Below, piece by piece: positions 8,183 through 16,103 of a DNA stretch of 20,880 nucleotides. The notes under the pieces were generated by a model. The model was not told where the DNA came from. It made no database searches and saw nothing but the letters and a program-made list of their open reading frames with translations. Source of the DNA: HXMU1420-2 sp040830545 (lineage in GTDB: Bacteria > Pseudomonadota > Alphaproteobacteria > Rhodobacterales > Rhodobacteraceae); NCBI GenBank assembly GCA_040830545.1, contig JBFOMB010000070.1:1-20880 (forward strand), in the 5' to 3' direction. Within the stretch, counting starts at the first letter, position 1, and each line of letters begins with the position of its first letter. The translations under genes were made by a program, and so were the position numbers.

Positions 8183-8199
8183 GTGCAAGTTCCTTGCAC
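8183..8199. other. Hairpin in hemA-rodZ gap
   Basis: A perfect 7-bp inverted repeat, GTGCAAG-TTC-CTTGCAC, starts 14 bases after the hemA stop. No T-tract follows, so it is not a canonical terminator; an operator, an mRNA 3' stabiliser or an attenuating hairpin are alternatives. The 115-bp gap also must carry any promoter for the next gene, but no convincing -35/-10 pair is visible. Confidence 0.4.
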
Positions 8200-8284
8200 T
8201 ATGGTAATCATTCCTTAAGAACGCTGGTGTCCGAATCGTGATGGGGTGTGTTCGGATAACTGCATAGGCAATGGGGCGGCAGGA

Positions 8285-9598
8285 ATGATCAGGCGACGAA
8301 CGCCAGATTTGACCGATGTAGAAGACGAAGGACCCAAAGGGTTCGACGACTTCGAATTGCGCCTTGGCGACATGATGCGCGGCGAGCGGGCAACGATGGG
8401 CAAATCGCTGCTGGACGTTCAGCGCGAATTGCGGATCAAGGCCGCCTATATCGCCGCCATCGAAAACAGCGACCCCTCCGCTTTTGACACACCCGGGTTT
8501 ATAGCTGGTTACGTGCGCTCTTATGCGCGGTATCTGGACATGGACCCCGATACGGCGTTCGAAACGTTCTGCAAGGAAAGCGGATTTTCCGTAGCGCACG
8601 GCATGTCGGCTGAGGCGTCCAGCATCAAGAAACCGATGCAGGATAACCGCCCGCTGCTGTCATCAGAGCGGGACCCGTTCCTTTCACCCAATACGCCCTT
8701 TGTGCCGGTGAACGACGGCTTCTTCAGCCATATTGAACCCCGCGCGATTGGGTCGGTTCTGATCCTGCTCGCGTTGATTGGTGGGATCGGCTATGGCGGC
8801 TGGACCGTGCTGAAGCAAATTCAGCAGGTGCAGGTGGCCCCGGTGGAAGAAGCACCCGTGGTGCTGACCGACCTCGACCCGCTGGATCAGGCAGTCCGGT
8901 CCTTGCCGCAGCCCTCTGAACAGGCCCTGCAAACCGCGCAGCGCCCGCGCACCGAGTCGCTGGACCGTCTGCAACGCCCGCAAGCGCTGGATGTGCCGAT
9001 TCTGGTCGCGCGGGATGCGCCGATTTCCTCGCTGGACCCAAATAGTGTTGGGACGTTCCGTTCCGGTGGGCTGCCCGGCACGTCCGTGGCTGCACCGGAT
9101 CGGTTGCCTGCCACCGAGACCGTCGCGGATGCGGCGCAGCGTTTGGTGGACCAGCTGGCCAGCGCCGATGATGCGAATGCTCAGGTAACCGGCGACCAGG
9201 TTGCCACAGCAGACGGCAACCGCGGCCAGCGCATTCCGCAGGTTCTGGAAGACAGCGCGCCGGTTCTGAAAATGGTCGCAGTGCGCCTGTCCTGGGTACA
9301 GGTCCAAAGCGCGGATGGCACGGTGCTGTTTGATGCTACCATGCAGCCCGGCGACACATGGACCGCACCCCTGACCGAAGAACCGCCTGTTCTGTGGACC
9401 GGGGACAGCGGCGCGATCTATTTCGAAGTCGCGGAGAAGTTTTATGGCCCGGTGGGGCCACGCGGGGCTGTGACACGGGATGTTCCGATGGCACTGGCAG
9501 GCCTCAACGAAACCTTCCCCGAAGCAATCTGGGGACAGGATCAGGACCTGATGCGCTATGCCGAGGCGCAGGGCCTGAACTTCGATCCCGACAACTGA
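8285..9598 (+). CDS. RodZ-like helix-turn-helix membrane protein
   Basis: A 437-residue protein with the RodZ architecture: a cytoplasmic helix-turn-helix domain at about residues 29-95 (GKSLLDVQRELRIKAAYIAAIEN, then the conserved GFIAGYVRSYARYLDMD), one membrane span at about 155-176 (IGSVLILLALIGGIGYGGW), a long Pro/Gln/Asp-rich periplasmic linker, and a C-terminal DUF4115-like beta domain at about 325-420 (RLSWVQVQSADGTVLFDATMQPGDTW). RodZ links MreB to the cell-wall machinery and sets rod shape. The gene sits directly before ispG, the same order as rodZ-ispG in E. coli, which supports the name. The ATG at 8285 is chosen from family-like length, although AGGA lies directly against it; a GTG at 8246 is a less likely alternative. 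Confidence 0.85.
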   Translation: MIRRRTPDLTDVEDEGPKGFDDFELRLGDMMRGERATMGKSLLDVQRELRIKAAYIAAIENSDPSAFDTPGFIAGYVRSYARYLDMDPDTAFETFCKESGFSVAHGMSAEASSIKKPMQDNRPLLSSERDPFLSPNTPFVPVNDGFFSHIEPRAIGSVLILLALIGGIGYGGWTVLKQIQQVQVAPVEEAPVVLTDLDPLDQAVRSLPQPSEQALQTAQRPRTESLDRLQRPQALDVPILVARDAPISSLDPNSVGTFRSGGLPGTSVAAPDRLPATETVADAAQRLVDQLASADDANAQVTGDQVATADGNRGQRIPQVLEDSAPVLKMVAVRLSWVQVQSADGTVLFDATMQPGDTWTAPLTEEPPVLWTGDSGAIYFEVAEKFYGPVGPRGAVTRDVPMALAGLNETFPEAIWGQDQDLMRYAEAQGLNFDPDN

Positions 9599-9676
9599 TC
9601 GACTTTCCAATTTACCACATTGCCTGACCGCCTCTGCGCGCCTATGTGCAGGGGGCAAACACAGGATGATGGTGCT

Positions 9677-10798
9677 ATGTCGCTGAACCACGTACGGCCC
9701 TGGAAAAACATCTATCGCCGCAAGTCGCGCCAGATCATGGTGGGCAATGTGCCCGTCGGGGGTGATGCACCGATTTCCGTGCAGACGATGACCAACACGC
9801 TGACCACGGATGTGGCGGCAACGGTGGCGCAGGTTCAGGCGGCAGCAGAGGCGGGCGCGGACATCGTGCGGATTTCCGTCCCGGACGAGGCGAGTTCGAA
9901 GGCATTGAAGGAAATCGTGCCGGAAAGCCCAGTGCCCATCGTTGCGGACATTCATTTCCACTACAAACGCGGCATTGAATCGGCCGAAGCCGGGGCAGCT
10001 TGTCTGCGCATCAATCCGGGCAACATCGGCAGCCCCGAACGCGTGCGAGAAGTGATCGCGGCGGCCCGCGATCACGGCTGTTCCATGCGCATCGGCGTGA
10101 ATGCCGGGTCGTTGGAAAAGCACCTGCTGGACAAGTACGGCGAACCCTGTCCCGAGGCGATGGTGGAGAGCGGGTTGGAACATATCCGCATCCTGGAAGA
10201 CAATGATTTCATGGACTTCAAGATCTCTGTTAAAGCGTCGGACGTGTTCCTGTCCGCTGCCGCCTATCAGGGAATTGCCGAAGCCACCGACGCGCCGATC
10301 CACCTGGGCATCACCGAGGCGGGCGGCCTGACCTCTGGCACGATCAAGTCCGCGATAGGTCTGGGCAACCTGCTGTGGATGGGAATCGGCGACACGCTGC
10401 GCGTCTCGCTTAGCGCCGATCCGGTCGAAGAGGTGAAGGTCGGTTACGAAATCCTGAAATCGCTGGGCTTGCGGCATCGTGGGGTCAACATCATCTCGTG
10501 CCCGTCTTGCGCGCGGCAGGGGTTCGACGTGATCAAGACGGTGGAGAAATTGGAGCGCCGGCTGGAACACATTAAAACCCCGATGAGCCTGTCGATCATC
10601 GGTTGCGTGGTGAATGGCCCCGGTGAGGCGTTGATGACCGATGTCGGGTTCACCGGCGGCGGGGCCGGGAACGGCATGGTTTATCTGGCAGGCAAGCAAA
10701 GCCATCGGATGTCCAACGATCAGATGGTCGATCACATTGTCGAACTGGTCGAAAAGCGGGCCGAGGAACTGGACGCGGCGTCCGAGGCGGCGGAGTAA
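9677..10798 (+). CDS. ispG: 4-hydroxy-3-methylbut-2-enyl diphosphate synthase (IspG/GcpE)
   Basis: Iron-sulfur enzyme that reductively opens MEcPP to HMBPP, the penultimate step of the MEP isoprenoid pathway, in the cytosol. The 373-residue protein has the N-terminal TIM-barrel part (PISVQTMTNT, VADIHFHYKRGI, RINPGNIG) and the C-terminal 4Fe-4S domain with C275 and C278 in SCPSCARQGF, C310 in GCVVNGPGE, and E317. These match C270/C273/C305/E312 of the E. coli enzyme. The start at 9677 gives the usual N-terminus; AGGA is ten bases upstream, somewhat far. It is 78 bp downstream of the rodZ-like gene and probably in the same transcript. Its stop is two bases from the stop of the convergent lysR gene. 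Confidence 0.97.
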   Translation: MSLNHVRPWKNIYRRKSRQIMVGNVPVGGDAPISVQTMTNTLTTDVAATVAQVQAAAEAGADIVRISVPDEASSKALKEIVPESPVPIVADIHFHYKRGIESAEAGAACLRINPGNIGSPERVREVIAAARDHGCSMRIGVNAGSLEKHLLDKYGEPCPEAMVESGLEHIRILEDNDFMDFKISVKASDVFLSAAAYQGIAEATDAPIHLGITEAGGLTSGTIKSAIGLGNLLWMGIGDTLRVSLSADPVEEVKVGYEILKSLGLRHRGVNIISCPSCARQGFDVIKTVEKLERRLEHIKTPMSLSIIGCVVNGPGEALMTDVGFTGGGAGNGMVYLAGKQSHRMSNDQMVDHIVELVEKRAEELDAASEAAE

Positions 10799-10800
10799 TA

Positions 10801-11709
10801 CTACCGGGGCAACAGATCCTCGGGCTCGGCCTGCGTCGCCAGCCAGTCGCGGAATTTTTGCAAAGCGGGATCCTGTGCCTTGGACGTTGGCCAGACGAGG
10901 TAGTAAGCGCCATTTGCCTCCACCGGGCGGCCATAGGTCACGACGAGACGGCCCGCAGCAAGATCTGGTTCCGCCAGATAGTCAGGCACCAGCGCAACGC
11001 CCAACCCATGTAACGCGGCCTGCATGATCGTCGCGAATTGATCGTACATTGTACCCGGCACCGGGACCGGCGGCGTTTCACCCTGCGCTGTGAACCAGTC
11101 CGCCCAGGCCGTCGGGCGGGTCTGGATATGCAGCAGAGGCAGGGTCAGCAGGTCCGATGCGCAGGCAGGGCGGGTCTGCACCAATGCAGGTGCACAGACT
11201 GGCACGACTTGTTCATATCGCAACAACATCTTCTCCGTCCCCGACCAGTCGCCCGTGCCATAATGCAAAGCGGCATCAAACGGCTCGGCCCCAAACGGGA
11301 AGGGTTGAAACCGTGTGCTCATGTTCAGGGTCAGGTCGGGATGGGCGCGGGTGAACTCGGGCAGGCGGGGCACCAGCCAACGCATGCCAAAGGTCGGTAG
11401 GATCGCCAGATTGATCGTGCCGCCCGCCGGGGCCACCTGCAAGCGCATTGACGCTTGCACGATTTGTTCCAGCGCCGGACGTACCTGCGCCACATACTCC
11501 TGCGCCGATTGCGTTAGGGTCAGCCTGCGCCGGTCACGCAGGACCAGTTCCGTGCCCAATTGTGCCTCCAGCGACTGGATCTGCCGGGACACGGCGCTTT
11601 GCGTTAATGCCAGTTCCTCGGCCACGGCGCTCGCGCTGCCCAGACGGTCCAGTGCCTCCAGTGCGCGCAGGCCGGGCAGGGGGGGCAGGTATCGGCGGTT
11701 CAGGTCCAT
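10801..11709 (-). CDS. LysR-family transcriptional regulator, probable gcdH regulator
   Basis: A 302-residue LysR-type regulator of the GcvA-like branch. The N-terminal winged HTH spans about residues 10-70 (SASAVAEELALTQSAVSRQIQSLEAQLG in the recognition region, then LVLRDRRRLTLTQSAQEY), followed by a two-lobe effector-binding domain beginning near residue 95 (INLAILPTFGMRWLVPRLPEF). It is divergent from gcdH with only 94 bp between start codons, and two dyads that fit LysR boxes lie in that gap. This arrangement is standard for a LysR regulator controlling its neighbour, so control of glutaryl-CoA metabolism is a reasonable inference. The effector is not known; glutarate or glutaryl-CoA is the obvious candidate. 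The ribosome site is weak. Confidence 0.92.
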   Translation of the reverse strand: MDLNRRYLPPLPGLRALEALDRLGSASAVAEELALTQSAVSRQIQSLEAQLGTELVLRDRRRLTLTQSAQEYVAQVRPALEQIVQASMRLQVAPAGGTINLAILPTFGMRWLVPRLPEFTRAHPDLTLNMSTRFQPFPFGAEPFDAALHYGTGDWSGTEKMLLRYEQVVPVCAPALVQTRPACASDLLTLPLLHIQTRPTAWADWFTAQGETPPVPVPGTMYDQFATIMQAALHGLGVALVPDYLAEPDLAAGRLVVTYGRPVEANGAYYLVWPTSKAQDPALQKFRDWLATQAEPEDLLPR

Positions 11710-11732
11710 GTATTCTATAATTTCATGGATAG

Positions 11733-11767
11733 TTGCGAAGAACGCAATTCTTTATGTCTGAAAGAAT
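11733..11767. promoter_or_regulatory. Tandem dyads, candidate LysR operator between lysR and gcdH
   Basis: Two perfect inverted repeats meet here: TTGCG-AAGAA-CGCAA (11733-11747), a 15-bp dyad that satisfies the T-N11-A LysR box, and ATTCTTT-ATGTCTG-AAAGAAT (11747-11767), sharing one base with the first. They sit midway in the 94-bp divergent gap, where a recognition site followed by an activation site would be expected. Binding itself is inference. Confidence 0.65.
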
Positions 11768-11803
11768 GCGTATATCAGGGGCAAATCTGATCAGGAGATG
11801 ACC

Positions 11804-13036
11804 ATGGACGCCCCATCCACCGAAAAACCCCATCTGCGCGCCAAGGATGCGCCGGACCTCAGCAGCTTTGACTGGTCCGACCCGTTCCGCCTGTCCGACC
11901 AGTTGAGCGAAGATGAACGCATGATCGCGGACAGCGCACGGGCCTATGCACAGGAAAAACTGCAGCCCCGCATTCTGGACGCCTACCAGAACGAAAGCAC
12001 CGATCCCGAGATTTTCCGGGAGATGGGCGAGATGGGCCTGCTGGGCACCACCGTGCCCGAACAATATGGCGGGTTGGGCGCTGGCTATGTCAGCTATGGC
12101 CTTGTGGCGCGCGAGGTCGAGCGCGTGGATTCCGGTTATCGCTCCATGATGTCGGTACAAAGCTCGTTGGTGATGTACCCGATCTACGCCTATGGCACCG
12201 AAGAACAGCGTCAGAAATATCTGCCCAAACTGGCCAGCGGAGAGTGGATCGGCTGTTTCGGTCTGACCGAACCCGATGCGGGCAGCGACCCGGCTGGGAT
12301 GAAGACGCGGGCCGAAAAGGTGCAGGGTGGCTACGTCCTGAACGGGTCCAAGATGTGGATTTCGAACGCCCCCATCGCGGATGTTTTTGTCGTCTGGGCC
12401 AAATCCGAAGCGCATGGCGGCAAGATTCGCGGATTCGTGCTGGACAAGGGTACCAAGGGGCTGAGCGCGCCGAAGATTCAGAACAAGATGTCGCTGCGTG
12501 CCTCGATCACCGGCGAAATCGTGCTGGAAAACGTCGAAGTCGGCGAAGATGCGCTGCTGCCCCATGTGCAAGGTTTGAAGGGGCCGTTTGGCTGTCTGAA
12601 CCGCGCGCGCTATGGCATCAGCTGGGGCGCAATGGGCGCGGCGGAATGCTGCTGGCACGCAGCGCGGCAGTATGGGCTGGACCGCAAGCAGTTCGGCAAG
12701 CCACTGGCCCAGACACAACTGTTTCAGCGCAAACTGGCCGACATGCAAACGGAAATCGCCCTGGGCCTGCAGGCGTCGCTGCGCGTCGGGCGGCTGATGG
12801 ACGAAGCAAACGCCGCGCCTGAAATGATTTCCGTCGTCAAACGCAACAACTGCGGCAAGGCGCTGGATGTGGCCCGCATGGCGCGGGATATGCATGGCGG
12901 CAATGGCATCAGTCTGGAATTTCAGGTGATCCGCCACGTCATGAACCTGGAAACGGTCAACACCTACGAAGGTACGCATGACGTTCATGCGCTGATCCTC
13001 GGTCGGTCGCAAACGGGTTTGCAGGCCTTTTTCTAA
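11804..13036 (+). CDS. gcdH: Glutaryl-CoA dehydrogenase
   Basis: FAD acyl-CoA dehydrogenase that oxidises and decarboxylates glutaryl-CoA to crotonyl-CoA in lysine/tryptophan/glutarate breakdown. The 410-residue protein carries the signature GCDH sequence: FDWSDPFRL near the N-terminus, VERVDSGYRSMMSVQSSLVMYPI, the FAD segment CFGLTEPDAGSDP, KMWISNAPIADVFVVWAK, and the catalytic glutamate E389 in ETVNTYEGTHDVHALILGR. The start is decided by the ribosome site: AGGAG (11793-11797) abuts an ATG at 11798 but is six bases before the ATG at 11804, which also gives the usual MDAP-like N-terminus. Probably controlled by the divergent LysR regulator through the dyads at 11733-11767. No partner CoA-transferase is adjacent. 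Confidence 0.96.
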   Translation: MDAPSTEKPHLRAKDAPDLSSFDWSDPFRLSDQLSEDERMIADSARAYAQEKLQPRILDAYQNESTDPEIFREMGEMGLLGTTVPEQYGGLGAGYVSYGLVAREVERVDSGYRSMMSVQSSLVMYPIYAYGTEEQRQKYLPKLASGEWIGCFGLTEPDAGSDPAGMKTRAEKVQGGYVLNGSKMWISNAPIADVFVVWAKSEAHGGKIRGFVLDKGTKGLSAPKIQNKMSLRASITGEIVLENVEVGEDALLPHVQGLKGPFGCLNRARYGISWGAMGAAECCWHAARQYGLDRKQFGKPLAQTQLFQRKLADMQTEIALGLQASLRVGRLMDEANAAPEMISVVKRNNCGKALDVARMARDMHGGNGISLEFQVIRHVMNLETVNTYEGTHDVHALILGRSQTGLQAFF

Positions 13037-13051
13037 GCCGACGGAAGACGC

Positions 13052-13085
13052 GGGGTAGGGCGGCGTGCACAACGTTGCCCACCCC
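13052..13085 (+). terminator. Terminator-like hairpin after gcdH
   Basis: GGGGTAGGGC pairs with GCCCACCCC, nine base pairs with a single bulged A and a 15-base loop, starting 16 bases after the gcdH stop. A C-run rather than a T-run follows, so intrinsic termination would be weak; rho-assisted ending or mRNA protection is as likely. Confidence 0.4.
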
Positions 13086-13244
13086 CCCACAATTGCAAAG
13101 GCTCAATGCGAGCAGGCTCAGCGATACACGTTCACGCGCCCAACAGCGCGAAGTGAGATCAATTCCAACGTGTGTGTCGTATTCAACCCCAAAAGCGCCG
13201 CCATGAGCTAAAATCCAAACTGACATTTCACAAAGAACTGGCCA

Positions 13245-13260
13245 AATCACGTGCGTGATT
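13245..13260. promoter_or_regulatory. 16-bp palindrome upstream of BCCT gene, candidate operator
   Basis: AATCACGTGCGTGATT has perfect 7-bp arms around TG and lies 53 bp before the transporter start, in a 276-bp non-coding gap. Its size and position fit a repressor or activator site. I cannot name the protein; no regulator gene is adjacent on this side. The gap also holds CCCAC-N10-GTGGG (13275-13294), a weak hairpin in the probable 5' leader. Confidence 0.5.
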
Positions 13261-13312
13261 GCAGTGTATTGTGACCCACACAAAGAAAAGTGGGTGTCAG
13301 GGAGGATATTAA

Positions 13313-15016
13313 ATGAAACCACCATTAACTGATCTGCCGATCGCAACGGCAGACAAAGGGTTCTACAGCGGGTTCAGTGTGAATGTGACTGTGGTTTCCA
13401 AAATCATCATCAGCGTTCTTGTTGTTTGGTGTATCTTCTGGCCTGTGCAGGCAGGTGCGACCCTTGGGGCCTGGAACAGCGCCATTCTGAACAACTTTGC
13501 CGCCTGGTACATCTGGGTTGTCGCCTTGTTCCTGATCGTTTGCCTCGCCTTGGCGCTATGGCCGGCTGGTGGGCGCATGTTGCTGGGTCAACCCGGTGAC
13601 AAGCCGGAATTTTCGAACTTCTCCTGGTTCTCGATGATGTTTGGGGCAGGGATCGGCGTTGGCATGTTGACATGGGCCGTTGCTGAGCCTGTGTCGCACT
13701 TCCAGAACAACCCGAGCGTTATTCAGGGTCTGACCACTGCCGGTGGTGCTGACAATGTGCGGACCGCTTATGTCTGGTCCTTCCTGCACTGGGGTGCTGG
13801 GGCCTGGGCCTGTTATGCGATTATCGGCCTTTCGCTGGCCTACTTCACCTATCGGCGCGGGCTGCCGCTGACCATCCGTTCGGCGCTGACCCCGCTGTTC
13901 GGCAAGGCGCTGTCGGGCACCATTGGCCATATCATCGACATCGTTGCCGTGGTTGCGACCATCCTTGGTGTTGCACAAACGCTGGGCTTTGGCGTCGATC
14001 AGTTCGTTGCGGGTCTGACCCGGATCGGGATCGGCGGCCTGGTTCATCCGGCAGGTGCGGTTGATGCTGCGGGTGAAAGCATTGCGGGAACGGTGAACTT
14101 CACCGGGATCATCGTGGCTCTGCTCTTCATCATGGGCGCATCCACGCTGTCAGCCCTGTCTGGCGTTGGCAAAGGCATCAAGTGGCTGTCCAACATCAAC
14201 ATGGTGCTGTCCATTGTCCTGCTGGGCTTCTTCATCATCTTCGGGGCCACGTGGTTCGGCGCCAAGGCGCTGTTTGTGGGCCTGTGGGACTACCTGCTGG
14301 CACTGCCTTACCTCAGCTTCAATGTCTACCGCTCTGATGGTGTCGAAGGGTCCGAGGCGTTCCTGCTCGCACAATGGCAGGGCTGGTGGCCGGTGTTCTA
14401 CTGGGCTTGGTGGATTGCGTTTGCCCCGTTTGTGGGACTGTTCCTGGCGCGTATCTCCAAGGGTCGGACAATCCGGGAATTCGTGCTGGGCGCGATGCTG
14501 GTGCCGGGCCTGATGTGCTGCATCTGGTTCTCCTGGGCCGGTGGCACAGCGATCGACCTCGAGCTGAACGGGGACGCAAATGGCGTGATCTTCAACGCGG
14601 GCAATGGCGACAAGATCTTTGCCATGACCGAATTCATGCTCGCGCCGATTGCGCAGGCGTTGGCCTGGGGCATGGCAGTTCTGATCGTTGTTCTGCTGAT
14701 GACCTTCCTGGTGACCTCTGCTGACTCGGCGGTTCTGATCGTGAACACGATCAATGCGGCGGGGGATGAAGGCCCCAAAGCGCGCCCACACATCCTGTTC
14801 TGGGGCGCGGCCCTGGCGTTGGTTGTGGGCGGTTTGCTGATATCCGGTGGGACCGGCGCGATCCAGACTGCAATGGTTATTGGTGCGTTGCCATTCTCGG
14901 TTGTGATGGTGCTGATGTGTATCGCTTTGATCAAGGCGATCTACAACGACACCCGTCGTGAAGCGCGAGGCGTGCCAACCACCCACGGCGAAGTGACCGC
15001 TCAGGCCGCGAGCTGA
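13313..15016 (+). CDS. BCCT family betaine/carnitine/choline-type transporter
   Basis: A 567-residue inner-membrane secondary transporter of the betaine/carnitine/choline family, which takes up quaternary amines or related zwitterions (glycine betaine, choline, carnitine, DMSP). About twelve hydrophobic spans can be followed. Family landmarks include the early SWFSMMFGAGIGVGMLTWAVAEP segment, and the Trp-rich substrate-site helix FYWAWWIAFAPFVGLFLARISKGRTIREF beginning at residue 362, characteristic of BCCT proteins; FLVTSADSAV follows near the C-terminal third. The start has a strong GGGAGGA site six to seven bases upstream. The gene is probably monocistronic, as a perfect intrinsic terminator follows. 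Substrate cannot be decided from sequence; short cytoplasmic tails do not suggest strong osmosensing. Confidence 0.95.
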   Translation: MKPPLTDLPIATADKGFYSGFSVNVTVVSKIIISVLVVWCIFWPVQAGATLGAWNSAILNNFAAWYIWVVALFLIVCLALALWPAGGRMLLGQPGDKPEFSNFSWFSMMFGAGIGVGMLTWAVAEPVSHFQNNPSVIQGLTTAGGADNVRTAYVWSFLHWGAGAWACYAIIGLSLAYFTYRRGLPLTIRSALTPLFGKALSGTIGHIIDIVAVVATILGVAQTLGFGVDQFVAGLTRIGIGGLVHPAGAVDAAGESIAGTVNFTGIIVALLFIMGASTLSALSGVGKGIKWLSNINMVLSIVLLGFFIIFGATWFGAKALFVGLWDYLLALPYLSFNVYRSDGVEGSEAFLLAQWQGWWPVFYWAWWIAFAPFVGLFLARISKGRTIREFVLGAMLVPGLMCCIWFSWAGGTAIDLELNGDANGVIFNAGNGDKIFAMTEFMLAPIAQALAWGMAVLIVVLLMTFLVTSADSAVLIVNTINAAGDEGPKARPHILFWGAALALVVGGLLISGGTGAIQTAMVIGALPFSVVMVLMCIALIKAIYNDTRREARGVPTTHGEVTAQAAS

Positions 15017-15040
15017 AGAACCGGTTGTCCGGATTGACTT

Positions 15041-15078
15041 TGCGCCCCGGGAGGAAACTCCCGGGGCGCATTCTTTTT
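15041..15078 (+). terminator. Rho-independent terminator after BCCT gene
   Basis: A perfect 13-bp stem (TGCGCCCCGGGAG with its complement) closed by a GAAA tetraloop at 15054-15057, followed by TTCTTTTT. It begins 25 bases after the transporter stop and should end its transcript, so the next genes need their own promoter. Confidence 0.95.
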
Positions 15079-15144
15079 GCCGTTTCATGGTTACCAACAA
15101 CTGGGGGCCAAAGGCACACATGGGTTGGCGATCCTTGCTGAATG

Positions 15145-15168
15145 GCCAAGTGGTTTCCCAGCCAAGTG
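15145..15168. repeat. Short direct repeat upstream of hydrolase gene
   Basis: GCCAAGTG occurs twice, 16 bp apart start to start, in the 176-bp gap between the terminator and the hydrolase start. Both copies are followed by a run ending TTTCCC/TTTCCCA-like sequence. The repeat could be a pair of half-sites for an activator, or chance. No clear -35/-10 pair is visible in this gap. Confidence 0.3.
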
Positions 15169-15254
15169 ACATTTCCCAAAAAGACGCTGGACCTGCATGG
15201 CTTCCGCGACCTTAATGACTCCCGATACACACTGTTTTTCGGGCAGGCAGGTAC

Positions 15255-16103
15255 ATGAATTACTACGGCTACTCCAAGGCAGAACTGGAGGTTGAATATT
15301 CCCCTAGTTCCATGGTCGGGGGGGATATCAATCCTTATCTGGCGGCATATTCCGCGTTGAGCGCGGCGCAGCGAGTGCAGATGAGCGTTCATGAAAACCT
15401 GCAATATGGGCCGGACGAGGCGCATGTGCTGGATTTCTTCCCGGCGGCAACGCCAAACGCCCCGTTACACGTGTTTATTCACGGCGGGTATTGGCAGGCT
15501 CTCAGTCACCGAGACTCGGCGAGTATGGCGGGTGACATCGTGAACAGCGGCCAGAGTTTTGCGACGCTGAACTACACCATCGCACCTGTGGGCCGGTTGG
15601 GTCAAATGGCCCGGGAATGTCGCGATGCGTTGATCTGGCTGGCGGGCAGCGCGGATGAGCTGGGTTTTGATCCAGCGCGGCTAACCCTGTCAGGCCACAG
15701 CGCCGGAGCGCACCTCGTCGCGACTGTGCTCAGCCTTTATGGCGATGACCTGCGGCGGGCCGGGCTAACAGTGACCGATGCCATCCTGGTCAGCGGTGTA
15801 TTTGATCTGGAACCTATTGCCGAAACGTCCGTGAACGACGCGCTGCACCTCACCCCGGCAGAGATTTCGGAATTGTCCCCGATGGCGTTGCTGCCGCGCG
15901 ACGTGCAGAATGTGCGCGTTACTGTGGCCGAGCGGGACACGACAGAATTCGTCCGGCAAAGCCGCGCTTACGCCGAACATCTGCGCAAGAATGGACAGGC
16001 CGTGACGTTCGATTTGCAGCGGGGTCTGCATCATTTCGACATCATCCTGTTCAGCAGCACGTTCCAGCCAATTACCGCTGTTCCAGAGGCAGAGGACACA
16101 TGA
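15255..16103 (+). CDS. Alpha/beta hydrolase, kynurenine formamidase-like
   Basis: A 282-residue hydrolase of the arylformamidase/esterase type. The HGGYW oxyanion motif (residues 76-80) is typical of bacterial kynurenine-formamidase-like proteins. The nucleophile is S149 in GHSAGAH; the likely acid is D228 in AERDTTEF and the likely base H260 in GLHHFD. The N-terminal YSPSS...YLAAYSALS segment also fits that family. However, there are no kynurenine-pathway genes nearby. The gene overlaps a CoA ligase gene by ATGA, so it more likely releases a carboxylic acid, from an ester or amide, that the ligase then activates. That role is inference. No signal peptide is seen, so it should act in the cytoplasm. 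A GGCAGG-rich ribosome site precedes the ATG. Confidence 0.82.
   Translation: MNYYGYSKAELEVEYSPSSMVGGDINPYLAAYSALSAAQRVQMSVHENLQYGPDEAHVLDFFPAATPNAPLHVFIHGGYWQALSHRDSASMAGDIVNSGQSFATLNYTIAPVGRLGQMARECRDALIWLAGSADELGFDPARLTLSGHSAGAHLVATVLSLYGDDLRRAGLTVTDAILVSGVFDLEPIAETSVNDALHLTPAEISELSPMALLPRDVQNVRVTVAERDTTEFVRQSRAYAEHLRKNGQAVTFDLQRGLHHFDIILFSSTFQPITAVPEAEDT

Noticed and set aside
8203..8218. CtrA-like site (GTAA-N7-TTAA) before the rodZ-like gene
   Set aside because: One half differs from TTAA and the flanking bases do not fit the longer CtrA consensus; too weak to report as a site.
8684..10735. A 683-codon open frame on the minus strand across the rodZ-like gene and ispG
   Set aside because: It is antisense to two well-recognised genes, spans the gap between them, and its translation is rich in His, Arg and Gln without any domain character, as expected for a high-GC shadow frame.
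11723..13090. A 455-codon minus-strand frame opposite gcdH
   Set aside because: gcdH on the plus strand is certain by motif; the antisense translation has no family features and no ribosome site.
15126..15145. Sigma-54 -24/-12 promoter look-alike (TTGGCG...TTGCT) upstream of the hydrolase
   Set aside because: GG and GC are eight bases apart instead of the required ten, so it should not work as a sigma-54 promoter.
14150..15172. A 340-codon minus-strand frame opposite the BCCT gene
   Set aside because: It runs through the strong terminator and mirrors the transporter codons; the translation is low-complexity His/Arg/Gln.
15255..16103. Assignment of the hydrolase as true kynurenine formamidase (kynB)
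   Set aside because: The HGGYW motif fits the wider family, but no tryptophan-degradation gene is nearby and the ATGA-coupled partner is a CoA ligase, so the specific name is unsupported.
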